Source: DASPWV01 sp046726375 (GTDB lineage Bacteria; Acidobacteriota; Vicinamibacteria; Vicinamibacterales; UBA2999). Taken from it: a DNA stretch of 64,000 nt. Made by a program: the position numbers and the translations under genes. The DNA is taken from NCBI GenBank assembly GCA_046726375.1, contig JBKPAJ010000045.1, positions 1 through 64,000 of the forward strand, given 5' to 3'. Shown piece by piece: positions 9,804 through 17,792 of this stretch; the stretch's first letter is position 1, and each line of letters opens with the position of its first letter. The notes under the pieces are model-generated. The model worked only from the letters and a program-made list of their open reading frames with translations. It was not told the DNA's origin and made no database searches.

Positions 9804-9931
9804 CTAAACCCAAGCTCACTTCAGTTCGCAGCGCCAACGGCGTTGAACGTTCGAACAAGGCCACTTTCGGCCCGAATCTTGCGGTCGGCTCCATGCCACG
9901 ATCATCAACTCAAGTGAATTGAGGGGGGTAG
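9804..9931. mobile_element. MITE-like dispersed element, copy A
   Basis: One of three ~130-bp copies in the window. The left end (CTAAACCCAAGCTCACTTCAG) is an imperfect inverted match to the right end, which contains CAAGTGAATTGAGGGG. Inside, all copies share GCGCCAAC about 27 bases in. No coding capacity. It occupies most of the gap between apbE and the MFS gene and ends 29 bases before the MFS start codon. See the copies at 19774 and 26583. Confidence 0.6.
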
Positions 9932-9960
9932 TTCCCGCGCAGCGGGATAATGCGGCTTCG

Positions 9961-11217
9961 ATGCCCTCCAACCACCGCGCTCGCCCTCGCGTCCTCGGCT
10001 TCGTGTTCGTCCTCGCCGTCATCACCTATCTCGATCGCATCTGCATTTCCGCCGCAGCGCCGTTCATCATGGCGGACCTCGGGATGAACGTGATCGAAAT
10101 GAGCGTCGTGTTCAGCGCCTTCACGCTCGCCTACTCGCTCTTCGAAATCCCTTCGGGATGGCTTGGCGACGTCAGAGGGCCGCGCCGTGTGCTGACCCGC
10201 ATTGTCATCTGGTGGTCGGCGTTCACCATGCTCACCGCGGCGGCGCAGGGCTTCCGCTCGCTCGTCGCCATTCGCTTTCTGTTCGGCGCGGGCGAAGCGG
10301 GCGCGTTTCCAAACATCGCGCGCAGCCTGTCGATGTGGTTTCCGCAGCGCGAGCGCGGCCGCGCCAATGGCGTGTTGTTCCTTGGATCGCGTCTGGGCGG
10401 CATGCTTTCTGCGCCGGCTGCCCTGTTTCTCATCTCTCGCTGGGACTGGCGCGTGAGCTTCATCGTGTTTGGCCTGCTCGGCCTCGTGTGGGCGGCCGCC
10501 TGGTTTGTGTGGTATCGCGACAGGCCGCAGGATCATCCGCGGATGACCAAGGAGGAGCTCGCCTGGATCGAACAGGATCGGGCGCCGGTCGCATCCGCTG
10601 CGCACGCCGCAACGCCGTGGCGGGTACTGCTCGCGAGCCGCAACCTCTACGCAATTTGCGCGATGTATTTCGCGTTCGGCTACGGGCTGTATTTCTACTT
10701 CACGTGGCTACCCACGTATTTGATCAAGGAGCTCGGGTTTTCGCTCCTAGGCGGTGGATTGTTTGCGGCACTTCCGTTTCTTCTGGCGGGGCTTGCAGAT
10801 GTGAGCGGCGGGTGGCTCAGCGACCATCTCAGCCGCCGCTATGGGTTGCGCGCTGGCAGATGTTATCTGGGCTGTGGCGCGTTTCTGATGTGCGCGGTGC
10901 TGGTGTTTCTCTCCACCCTGGCGCTTCCTCCGGTCGGCAAAGCGCTGTTGCTCGCTTTCGCACTGGGCTCCGCCGATCTCGCCCTTGGCGCGTGTTGGGC
11001 GGTGCCCGTCGACATCGCGCCCGCCCATGCCGGAGTGGTAACCGGCTTCATGAACACGCTGGGTAATCTCGGCGGCTTCGTCGGACCGATCGTCGTCGGC
11101 ATTGCCGTCGAGCAATGGCATTCGTGGTCGTATCCGTTTTACATCACGGCGCTGGTCTACGCGGCGGGAGCGGCGGCGTGGCTGCTGATCGATCCGAAGC
11201 GGCCGATTGTCGCATGA
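9961..11217 (+). CDS. MFS transporter, anion:cation symporter type
   Basis: A 418-residue inner-membrane transporter with about twelve hydrophobic segments. The first helix carries YLDRICISAAAPF and the loop after TM2/3 has GWLGDVRGPRRV, typical of the ACS family (hexuronate, glucarate and related organic anions). ATG at 9961 chosen; upstream in-frame codons fall within the dispersed element. The 3' end overlaps the convergent polyferredoxin gene by 74 bases, an unusually long tail-to-tail overlap. Substrate is unknown. Confidence 0.85.
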   Translation: MPSNHRARPRVLGFVFVLAVITYLDRICISAAAPFIMADLGMNVIEMSVVFSAFTLAYSLFEIPSGWLGDVRGPRRVLTRIVIWWSAFTMLTAAAQGFRSLVAIRFLFGAGEAGAFPNIARSLSMWFPQRERGRANGVLFLGSRLGGMLSAPAALFLISRWDWRVSFIVFGLLGLVWAAAWFVWYRDRPQDHPRMTKEELAWIEQDRAPVASAAHAATPWRVLLASRNLYAICAMYFAFGYGLYFYFTWLPTYLIKELGFSLLGGGLFAALPFLLAGLADVSGGWLSDHLSRRYGLRAGRCYLGCGAFLMCAVLVFLSTLALPPVGKALLLAFALGSADLALGACWAVPVDIAPAHAGVVTGFMNTLGNLGGFVGPIVVGIAVEQWHSWSYPFYITALVYAAGAAAWLLIDPKRPIVA

Positions 11218-12055
11218 GAATCAGCCAGTGCGGGCACTTGCGGGTGTCCGCGTAGAGCCGCTCGCAGTCGTCGCAACGCACGCATTCGGTCATCACGATG
11301 CGCGGTCCGCGAATAGCACCCCACTCGCACTTCTTCTCGCAGATCCTGCAGGTATCGCACTCCGACCACCGCTTGATGCGAAATATCGTCACTGTCGAGA
11401 GCAAACCAAGCGCGGCGCCAAGAGGACAAAGAAAACGGCAATACAAATTGCGCACGAACACAGTTGCGGCCAGCAGCACACCAAGTCCGATCCACATGCC
11501 GGGAGTGGCCTGGCCGCCGAACATCCAGAACGGTTCGACGTAGCGGTAGATCGAGGCGTCGCGCGTGGCGAAGAAATACAGGAGAGTGGCGCCAAGAATC
11601 GCATATTTGATCTTCGCGGCGCGCCGCTCGAGCGCGCCTGGCACTTCGATGCGCCATCGCGACGGCACCACGCGATCGATAAGCTGAGTGAGTGCGCCAA
11701 AGGCGCAGATGCGCCCGCAGTACAACCTTCCCCACAACACGGTCGTGACCACGGCAAAGGCGGCAAAGCCATACCACGCGATGCTGTATTTAAAGACCGG
11801 GAGGCTCAACGTGAAGAGGCTGAACACGTTGACGATCGAAAGCAGCTGACTCTTGTAGAACCCCAGGTAGATCACCGAAAGCGCAAGCGTGACGTATTTC
11901 AGCCGCGTGCTCTTCCGATGAAAGCTGACGAGCACCAACGTGGCAAACGCCGCAAACATCGCGAGGTCCAGTCCCTGATCGCGAAGCAGCGTGCTCCAGC
12001 TGATCACGTCAGCGTCGTCCGGAGGAAAGGCCCAGGCGTCGGTGGGAGGTTGCAT
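11144..12055 (-). CDS. NapH/NosR-type membrane polyferredoxin
   Basis: A 303-residue protein with about five membrane helices and iron-sulfur cysteine clusters: YCGRICAFGAL and YCRFLCPLG in the membrane region (the paired CxxxCP motif of the NapH/NosR/RdxA family), then CDTCRICEKKC and CVRCDDC with a later CP for two ferredoxin-type 4Fe-4S centres on the cytoplasmic side. Such proteins pass electrons across or along the membrane to extracytosolic flavoproteins. The start ATG at 12055 shares its A with the stop of the FMN-binding gene (TGATG), so the two are translationally coupled. An alternative GTG start lies one codon upstream. The last ~25 codons lie over the convergent MFS gene. Confidence 0.85.
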   Translation of the reverse strand: MQPPTDAWAFPPDDADVISWSTLLRDQGLDLAMFAAFATLVLVSFHRKSTRLKYVTLALSVIYLGFYKSQLLSIVNVFSLFTLSLPVFKYSIAWYGFAAFAVVTTVLWGRLYCGRICAFGALTQLIDRVVPSRWRIEVPGALERRAAKIKYAILGATLLYFFATRDASIYRYVEPFWMFGGQATPGMWIGLGVLLAATVFVRNLYCRFLCPLGAALGLLSTVTIFRIKRWSECDTCRICEKKCEWGAIRGPRIVMTECVRCDDCERLYADTRKCPHWLILMRQSAASDRSAATPPLPPRRPAP

Positions 12056-12579
12056 CACTGAATTACCGGGGGCCCAAGCAGTTGCCGCGCAACACGCCGC
12101 GCGCTGTTTCTCACGGCGCGCGCTGCGCTCGACACCGTCATGGTCGCTCTCGAAACCGCGTCGATATCCGCGCCGACTTTGAACGCGTCGCGAATGTTCT
12201 TGTTGCGAAACTGGGCGGCAAACGCCGGTGGTTCGATGGAGAAATTTCCGTATGGCTCGTTGTGCTGCGTCACGATGATGCCGGTGAGGATTCCTTTTGG
12301 ATCCATGCCGACCAGAATCTTGATCGGTCCATCGAAACCGCGTTCCAGTGGCTCAAGCTCCGTCGTCCAGAACGCGTAACCTATCGGTGACGCGCCCGCC
12401 GCCGGCTCGTTCGCATAGACCTTGAAGTGCGGCGGATCGCCGCCCTTCGGCGAAAACGCCTTGGCCGCGGGAAAAAGCTGCGTGAGCTGCGTGTGCAGCT
12501 TTGGATCGATCGCCGTTTGCCGGCCCGACACCACGGCGGTCGTAGCGAGAAGCGCCGCGGTGAGGACGGGAACCTTCAT
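12055..12579 (-). CDS. exported FMN-binding domain protein (RnfG/NqrC-like)
   Basis: A 174-residue protein with a signal peptide (about residues 1-19, MKVPVLTAALLATTAVVSG). The body matches the FMN-binding domain of RnfG/NqrC/NosR: IKILVGMDPKGILTGIIVTQHNEPYG, then the flavinylation motif DAVSRAT at 140-146 in which Thr146 would carry FMN attached by ApbE. Located upstream of, and overlapping, the polyferredoxin gene. The pair looks like a two-gene route for moving electrons from cytoplasm to an extracytosolic flavin. Terminal acceptor unknown. Confidence 0.87.
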   Translation of the reverse strand: MKVPVLTAALLATTAVVSGRQTAIDPKLHTQLTQLFPAAKAFSPKGGDPPHFKVYANEPAAGASPIGYAFWTTELEPLERGFDGPIKILVGMDPKGILTGIIVTQHNEPYGNFSIEPPAFAAQFRNKNIRDAFKVGADIDAVSRATMTVSSAARAVRNSARRVARQLLGPPVIQ

Positions 12580-12609
12580 GCGTGTAAAGTATCCACCCCG
12601 GAGGCGGAG

Positions 12610-13083
12610 ATGTCGAACACGCGGGTACGCACAACACTTGCATTGGCCTTGATGCTGCTGACCGTTAACGCGTCGGCACAAGCGCCCAACGCGCCCTCTC
12701 CGCGGCTGAGCAAGGTGACGAGCCTGAAGTGCTCGTTCACGATGCAGGCAACCGGCACCTGGAAAGGCGGAGAATCGCTGGCGTCGGTCAAAGCCGCGAA
12801 GCTTGCGACGGCGTTCAATGCGGTGAACATCGACGAGGGAACGGCGGAAGCCGTTGGCGACAGTGGCAAGTGGCACATCACCGTGCGTCTGCTTGGATCG
12901 TATTTACATTTCATGCAAATGGACCCGTACGGCGCGCTGCATGTTACGACCGTGATGGATACGGAAACGAGCGCGGGCAAGCTGCAAGCGGTCCATACGC
13001 GACACGAATACACGCCCGTGTCGCTGCCGGGACTGACGTCGCGGCCGGAGCAATATTACGGTGAGTGTGAAATCGGCAGGTGA
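12610..13083 (+). CDS. secreted protein of unknown function
   Basis: A 157-residue protein with a clear signal peptide ending near NASAQ (about residue 24). The remainder is a short beta-rich domain (KCSFTMQATGTW; GKWHITVRLLGSYLHFMQM) with no motif I recognise. ATG at 12610 is preceded by GGAGG at six bases. It is divergent from the FMN-binding gene with only 30 bases between start codons, so a shared bidirectional promoter is likely. Confidence 0.7.
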   Translation: MSNTRVRTTLALALMLLTVNASAQAPNAPSPRLSKVTSLKCSFTMQATGTWKGGESLASVKAAKLATAFNAVNIDEGTAEAVGDSGKWHITVRLLGSYLHFMQMDPYGALHVTTVMDTETSAGKLQAVHTRHEYTPVSLPGLTSRPEQYYGECEIGR

Positions 13084-13084
13084 C

Positions 13085-13160
13085 GCGCGGGCTAAGCCGC
13101 GCCACTGCAGTCGCCGCGGAGGCGGGCCTAAGCCGACCGCGTGAGGGCGGCTAACGCCGC
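13085..13160. repeat. cluster of three CTAA-loop palindromes
   Basis: Three short palindromes lie side by side: GCGCGG-GCTAAG-CCGCGC at 13085-13102, a related GCGG...CCTAAGCC...CCGC unit around 13122-13140, and GCGGC-TAAC-GCCGC at 13147-13160. This resembles REP-type clusters between convergent genes (secreted protein and hydrolase) and may also end transcription. Confidence 0.6.
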
Positions 13161-13175
13161 ACCACCACGTTACCT

Positions 13176-14204
13176 TCAAGCGCGCTGCGAAAAGCGCCCG
13201 CGCCGCACTTTTGCGAGCGGTGAGGAGTCTCCGTTGAGAAACGCGCGAAGTTCCGCCGCAACCATGTCCGGCGCGTCCTCCTGCAAGTTGTGGCCGGCCG
13301 GCAGCGAGCGGCCGCTCACCGTCGTCGCCCGCTCTTTCCAGATCGACAGCACGTCATAGAGGCGTCCCATCGGCGCCTTCGCGCCCCAAAGCGCCAGCAG
13401 CGGGCACGCAATCTTCTGGTCGAGATCGGCTCTGTCGTGATCGAGATCGATGGATGCACCGGCCCGATAGTCTTCGCACATGCCGTGAATGTTTGCCGGG
13501 TCGCGTCGCACACGCAGGTACTCGGCATCGACCTCCGCCGTCATGCGGCTCGCCTGCCGCTCGATGTCTTCTTTCAGCTGGTTCTCGGGACCGGGCGCCG
13601 GACGGAGATAGTTGAACCAGTGGAAGTACGCCTGGACGAACTCGATGGTGACGTGCGTATACAGGTAATACGTCGGCACGATGTCGAGCACCGCCAGCTT
13701 TGTGACCCGATCGGGATGATCGAGCGCCATCCGGTGGCCGACTCGGCCGCCGCGGTCGTGGCCTATGACCGCGAACTTTTCAAAGCCCAGTTTTCGCATC
13801 ACCTCGACCTGGTCGAGCGCCATCGCACGCTTGGAGTAGTTGGCGTGGCGATCGCCATCAGGCGGCTTGCTACTGTCGCCGTAGCCGCGAAGGTCGGTGA
13901 CGACAACGGCGTGATCCGTTGCGAGCATCGGCGCCGCGAGCCGCCACGAAATCATCGATTGCGGCGCGCCATGCAACAACAGCACGGGCGAGCCCTGGCC
14001 CGCCATCACCCCATTGATCGTGCCGCCGGTCACCTCGACGGTGATCGATTTGAATCCGGGAAAGAATTTCGCTGCGGGCGATGCCGGCGCCTGCGTGCCG
14101 GCCTGCGCATCGAGCGACCCGGCGTCGGCGGTGGGCAACGCGCTTGCGGTGACGACCGCGCCCATCTGCAGGAGGACATCGCGCCGTGTCAGTCGTGTTG
14201 TCAT
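13176..14204 (-). CDS. alpha/beta hydrolase, fluoroacetate dehalogenase-like, Tat-exported
   Basis: A 342-residue hydrolase with a twin-arginine signal (TRRDVLLQMG, first ~37 residues). Core motifs: oxyanion HGAPQSMISW; nucleophile elbow GHDRGGRVGHRMALDHP giving Asp150 as nucleophile with Arg151 and Arg154; His195-Trp196 in AYFHWF; catalytic His305 in AGHNLQEDAP. The Asp-Arg-x-x-Arg and His-Trp pairs correspond to carboxylate- and halide-binding residues known in fluoroacetate dehalogenase; an Asp nucleophile also fits epoxide hydrolases, which share this fold. Start at 14204 chosen because the signal begins there. Substrate specificity is inferred. Confidence 0.82.
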   Translation of the reverse strand: MTTRLTRRDVLLQMGAVVTASALPTADAGSLDAQAGTQAPASPAAKFFPGFKSITVEVTGGTINGVMAGQGSPVLLLHGAPQSMISWRLAAPMLATDHAVVVTDLRGYGDSSKPPDGDRHANYSKRAMALDQVEVMRKLGFEKFAVIGHDRGGRVGHRMALDHPDRVTKLAVLDIVPTYYLYTHVTIEFVQAYFHWFNYLRPAPGPENQLKEDIERQASRMTAEVDAEYLRVRRDPANIHGMCEDYRAGASIDLDHDRADLDQKIACPLLALWGAKAPMGRLYDVLSIWKERATTVSGRSLPAGHNLQEDAPDMVAAELRAFLNGDSSPLAKVRRGRFSQRA

Positions 14205-14256
14205 GGCCGTTGTTGAGCCTACTCCGCCTCTAGGTGCGCGCACAACCTCAGCCTCA

Positions 14257-14295
14257 TTACGTCATTTTGTGTAACCGTTACGTATAATAACGTAA
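14257..14295 (+). promoter_or_regulatory. promoter with overlapping palindromic operator for the ATPase gene
   Basis: A perfect -10 box TATAAT lies at 14283-14288, only six bases before the ATG at 14295, so the transcript would be leaderless or nearly so. The -10 sits in the centre of an 18-bp inverted repeat TTACGT-ATAATA-ACGTAA (14278-14295). It overlaps a second palindrome GTAAC-C-GTTAC (14271-14281). A further TTACGT half-site at 14257 is exactly 21 bp, two helical turns, upstream. A repressor bound here would block RNA polymerase. No good -35 is seen. The island is distinctly AT-rich compared with its surroundings. Confidence 0.7.
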
Positions 14296-15434
14296 TGGAA
14301 CCGGCCAATCCCTTCGTCTACGGCGAAATCGTCACCCAGCGCGCCTTCGCCGACCGCGAGGATGAACGGGAACGGCTGGCGTCCGACCTCGCCGCCGGGC
14401 AGAAGACCTTCCTCATCTCCCCGCGCCGCTACGGCAAATCATCGCTCATCCGCGACGTCATGCACGGCCTGGCGAAGCAGCGCATCCTGACGGTCGAAGT
14501 CACCGTTGCCGCATCGAGCTCGTACGTCGGCTTCCTCGAAGCGTACGCGCGAGCACTCGTCTCGGCGGAGACGCCGACAGGAAGCATTCGGCGCTGGGCT
14601 GGCGAGCTCCTCCAGTCGCTGCGGCCGGAGCTTCGCTTCGATAGCGAGCCGGGCTTCGCGCTGTCCTTTCCCACCGTGCGCAACGCGCGCGACGCCGCCA
14701 GACTGGCCACCGAAGTGTTCGCACTGCCCGGCCGCATTGCGGCCGTGCGTCGAAAGAACCTGGCGATCGCATTGGATGAGTTCCAGACCATTGCGTCATT
14801 CGACGGCGGGACGGTTGAACACGCGTTGCGGGCGGCCGTTCAGGAACAGCGCACCGTCGGGTACGTGTTTGCCGGCTCGGAACCCTCCCTGATGGAGCGG
14901 ATGCTCGGGCCGCGCCGGCCGTTCTACAAGGCTGGTCCGGTGATGCGTCTGGAAAAGATCGACCCCGCCGTGTTCGCCTCGTTTCTCGAAGCACGATTTA
15001 CGGCCAGCGGGATTCGGCCCGAGCCGGGGCTTGGTACCGCGATTGTCGAACTCGGGGGCAACGTGCCTTACGATGTGCAGCGTCTCGCGCATGAAACGTG
15101 GGACGACGTGAGGGCGGCCGGGCGGAGGACGGCCGGACTCGAGGACCTGCACGGCACTCTTACGCGGCTGCTCGGACAGCAGCACACCGTGTTCGAAGAA
15201 TCATGGCAGCGCCTCACGCTTGCGCAGCGCGGCGTACTCCGCGCGCTGGTCTTGCAGGACGGCCGCGAGCTGCTCTCGGCCGACGTCCGCACCCGCCATC
15301 GTTTACCCGGAGCCTCGAGCGTCCAGGCCGCCCTCGCCGCGCTCGTGCGCGACGATATCGTGATGAAAGAAGGCTCGCGCTACGTACTTGGCGATTCGCT
15401 CTACCGCGAGTGGGTCGCGCGCAAAACGTTTTAG
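14295..15434 (+). CDS. ATP-binding protein, AAA/STAND ATPase_2 type
   Basis: A 379-residue ATPase of the archaeal-type ATPase_2 group. Walker A is SPRRYGKSSLI (residues ~42-52), Walker B is LAIALDEFQ near residue 158, followed by a sensor-like FAGSEPSLM. The C-terminal ~100 residues form a winged helix (LTLAQRGVLRALV; SSVQAALAALVRDDIV; YVLGDSLYREWV). Proteins of this architecture occur as solitary genes and their role is poorly known; they may be signalling switches or transferred selfish-type genes. No partner is adjacent. Its own promoter carries strong palindromes, suggesting autoregulation through the winged helix; that is inference. Confidence 0.85.
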   Translation: MEPANPFVYGEIVTQRAFADREDERERLASDLAAGQKTFLISPRRYGKSSLIRDVMHGLAKQRILTVEVTVAASSSYVGFLEAYARALVSAETPTGSIRRWAGELLQSLRPELRFDSEPGFALSFPTVRNARDAARLATEVFALPGRIAAVRRKNLAIALDEFQTIASFDGGTVEHALRAAVQEQRTVGYVFAGSEPSLMERMLGPRRPFYKAGPVMRLEKIDPAVFASFLEARFTASGIRPEPGLGTAIVELGGNVPYDVQRLAHETWDDVRAAGRRTAGLEDLHGTLTRLLGQQHTVFEESWQRLTLAQRGVLRALVLQDGRELLSADVRTRHRLPGASSVQAALAALVRDDIVMKEGSRYVLGDSLYREWVARKTF

Positions 15435-15465
15435 CCACGAGCTCCACGCAACGCGGAGATCGCAG

Positions 15466-16599
15466 TTATTCTTGCGCAAATTCCCGCAGTGCGCTCTCGA
15501 CCACACGAACTGCACGCCAGTACTCATCGAGCAGTAAGTGCTCATTCGGCGTGTGATCGAGCGCGCTGTCTCCAGGACCGTACGCGAGGATCGGGCACCG
15601 CCAAATGGGCGCGACGACGTTCATGTCGCTCGTGCCCGACTTCAAGAGAAAGCCCGGTTGCGCCGAGGAGTCCACGCCTCGAATGGCGGCGAGGAAGCTT
15701 CGCACGAGCGGGTTCTGGCGATCCGCTCGCCACGCCTGTTCGACTCCACGGAACCGACACTCGATCGAAGTGCGCGTGGCGCCGATAGCGGAGGCTTGCT
15801 CAGCGATCTGCTTCATGAAGGCATCACTGTCGAATCCGACCGGAAGCCGCCAGGCAAACTGCGCCTCGACCACGTCGAGCATCTCTGGCGTGGTCGCGGT
15901 CACAAAGCGGCGAAGACTCGGGCTCAGTTGGTCGAACACCTTCTCGCGGCCCGTATTGACGCCGGCCGCGTGCGCCGTGACCCAGTTCCACAAATCGACA
16001 ACCACTTGTGCGACGCTGGCGTCCGGACCTGCGGTATGTGCCATCGGTTGGTGCGCGGTGAGATCGAGCAGAAGGCGACCCTTGTAGCCGAGCGTCACGC
16101 GGTGCCAGTGGCTCGGTTCACCGATGACACATGCGCCAGGAATGGGCTCGCGGCTACCGTCGAAACGCGCAGCAATGAATCGCGCCCCCTTACTCGTTGC
16201 AGCTTCTTCCTCGACCGCTCCCACGACAACAATGCGGAGCCGATGCTGGCGCGCCCACGTCGACCCGAGTCGTGCAACGGCGGCGGCGAACGTTGCGAGC
16301 GGCCCCTTGGCGTCGACGCTGCCGCGTCCATACAACACGTCGCCACGGGGTGACGCTTCGACGCGGACCGGAATTACGCCGGGAACAGTATCGATGTGTC
16401 CGAGCAGAACGACCGTTCGGCCCGCGCCGCCCTCGCCCATCTCGCCGATGGCGTTGCCAGCCTCGTCCACGAAGGCGCGGTCATAACCCAACGTGGTCAT
16501 CTGCTGCACCAGCCAGCGGGCCGCTTCCGATTCCTCTCGCGAGATCGATCGGATGGCGACGAGGTCGTGAAGGAGTTCGACCGCGCGTTTACGGTCCAT
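15466..16599 (-). CDS. lysK: [LysW]-lysine/[LysW]-ornithine hydrolase
   Basis: A 377-residue M20-family metallopeptidase that releases lysine (or ornithine) from the LysW carrier protein, the last step of the pathway. Metal-site motifs are visible: LLGHIDTVPG, GRGSVDAKGPLA, GAVEEEAATSKGARFI, GEPSHW and near the C-terminus LKSGTSDMNV and GPGDSALDHTPNEH. The SGTSDMN form is typical of LysK rather than ArgE/DapE. Start ATG shares its A with the lysJ stop (TGATG), showing translational coupling. Confidence 0.9.
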   Translation of the reverse strand: MDRKRAVELLHDLVAIRSISREESEAARWLVQQMTTLGYDRAFVDEAGNAIGEMGEGGAGRTVVLLGHIDTVPGVIPVRVEASPRGDVLYGRGSVDAKGPLATFAAAVARLGSTWARQHRLRIVVVGAVEEEAATSKGARFIAARFDGSREPIPGACVIGEPSHWHRVTLGYKGRLLLDLTAHQPMAHTAGPDASVAQVVVDLWNWVTAHAAGVNTGREKVFDQLSPSLRRFVTATTPEMLDVVEAQFAWRLPVGFDSDAFMKQIAEQASAIGATRTSIECRFRGVEQAWRADRQNPLVRSFLAAIRGVDSSAQPGFLLKSGTSDMNVVAPIWRCPILAYGPGDSALDHTPNEHLLLDEYWRAVRVVESALREFAQE

Positions 16600-17783
16600 C
16601 AGGCGGCGAGACTCCGAATCGCGTTGGCGATCGCCGTCACGCCTATCGCAATCTCTTCTTCGGAAATGACGAGCGGCGGCAGCAGTCGCAGCACAGTCGA
16701 GCCGGCGGGAAGCGCAATGACTCCGTGCTCGAGCATCAGCGTCTTCAACACCGGTGCAACTTTGGTCCGCAGCTCGATGGCGAGCATCAGCCCCAGTCCT
16801 CGGACTTCGCGAACGATCGACACATCACCGAGCGCCGCGCGCAGCGCCGACAACATCTGCTCGCCAAGTTTCGCGCTGCGCGTAATCAAATCCTCATCTC
16901 GATAGACGGCGAGCGCGGCAACGCCCGCCGCGCAGGCCAGCGGCGAACCACCAAACGTGCTGCCGTGCGCGCCGGGCGAAAGCGCATCGCGCACCGCTTT
17001 TATATAGGCGAACGCGCCCATCGGAAAGCCGCCGCCGAGTCCTTTCGCCATGCAGACGATGTCCGGCTCGATGCCCGCGTGCTCGAAGCCGAACCAACGG
17101 CCGGTGCGGCCGAAGCCGGTCTGAATTTCATCGAGGATGAGCAGCGCGCCACGCTCGCGACAAAGGCGTTGCGCCGCGTGAAGGAAATCAGCGGCGCCGA
17201 TGTTTACGCCGCTCTCGCCCTGCACGGCCTCGAGAATCACGGCTGCGGTGCGATCGCCGATGGCTTTGTCGAGCGCGGCCGCGTCGTTGAAAGGGACATG
17301 CGTCGTTTCGAGCAGCGGCAGAAACCCTTCGCGATACTTCGGCTCCCACGTCACCGACAGTGCACCGACGGTGCGGCCGTGGAAGCCCTTCGTGGTGGAC
17401 ACAAACGCGGCCCGTTTGGTGGTAAGCCGCGCGATTTTGAGCGCGCCGTCCACTGCTTCGCCGCCGCTGTTTGCGAGAAACACGTGCGGCAGATGAGCGG
17501 GGAGTACACCGACGAGCGCGTGCGCGAATGCGGCCCGAACGTCGTTGTAAAGGTAATTGGGGCACAGCGTGAGCGTGCGCGCCTGACGCGCAATCGCGTC
17601 GGTCACACGCGGGTGACAATGCCCCAGCATTGCCACCCCTTGCGCCGAAGAGAGATCGAGATAGCGGCGGCCGTCGGAGTCGATCAGCCAGCAACCCTCG
17701 CCGCGAACGAAAACGGCGTCGCCGCGTCGCGCAGTGGTGCCGCCCAGGATGAGTTCTTCGATCGCCGCGCGAGGATCGGGCAT
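16599..17783 (-). CDS. lysJ: [LysW]-aminoadipate semialdehyde aminotransferase
   Basis: A 394-residue PLP-dependent class III aminotransferase (ArgD/LysJ group), using glutamate to aminate the carrier-bound semialdehyde. Motifs: LFLANSGGEAVDGALKIAR-type substrate loop (HVFLANSGGEAVDGA), GFHGRTVGALSVT, ILDEIQTGFGRTG, MAKGLGGGFPMGA with the PLP-binding Lys, and HGSTFGGSPLACAAG. The neighbours on both sides are LysW-pathway enzymes, so LysJ is favoured over plain ArgD. It lies nine bases after lysZ. Confidence 0.9.
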   Translation of the reverse strand: MPDPRAAIEELILGGTTARRGDAVFVRGEGCWLIDSDGRRYLDLSSAQGVAMLGHCHPRVTDAIARQARTLTLCPNYLYNDVRAAFAHALVGVLPAHLPHVFLANSGGEAVDGALKIARLTTKRAAFVSTTKGFHGRTVGALSVTWEPKYREGFLPLLETTHVPFNDAAALDKAIGDRTAAVILEAVQGESGVNIGAADFLHAAQRLCRERGALLILDEIQTGFGRTGRWFGFEHAGIEPDIVCMAKGLGGGFPMGAFAYIKAVRDALSPGAHGSTFGGSPLACAAGVAALAVYRDEDLITRSAKLGEQMLSALRAALGDVSIVREVRGLGLMLAIELRTKVAPVLKTLMLEHGVIALPAGSTVLRLLPPLVISEEEIAIGVTAIANAIRSLAA

Positions 17784-17792
17784 TGTCGGTCG

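Noticed and set aside
11144..12579. NosR/nitrous oxide reductase regulatory locus
   Set aside because: The two proteins resemble parts of NosR but no nosZ, nosD or other nos gene is nearby, so only a general flavin/ferredoxin electron-transfer role is supported.
14295..15434. ATPase as part of a multi-gene defence island
   Set aside because: Neighbours are a dehalogenase-like hydrolase and lysine biosynthesis genes; no nuclease, toxin or effector is adjacent.
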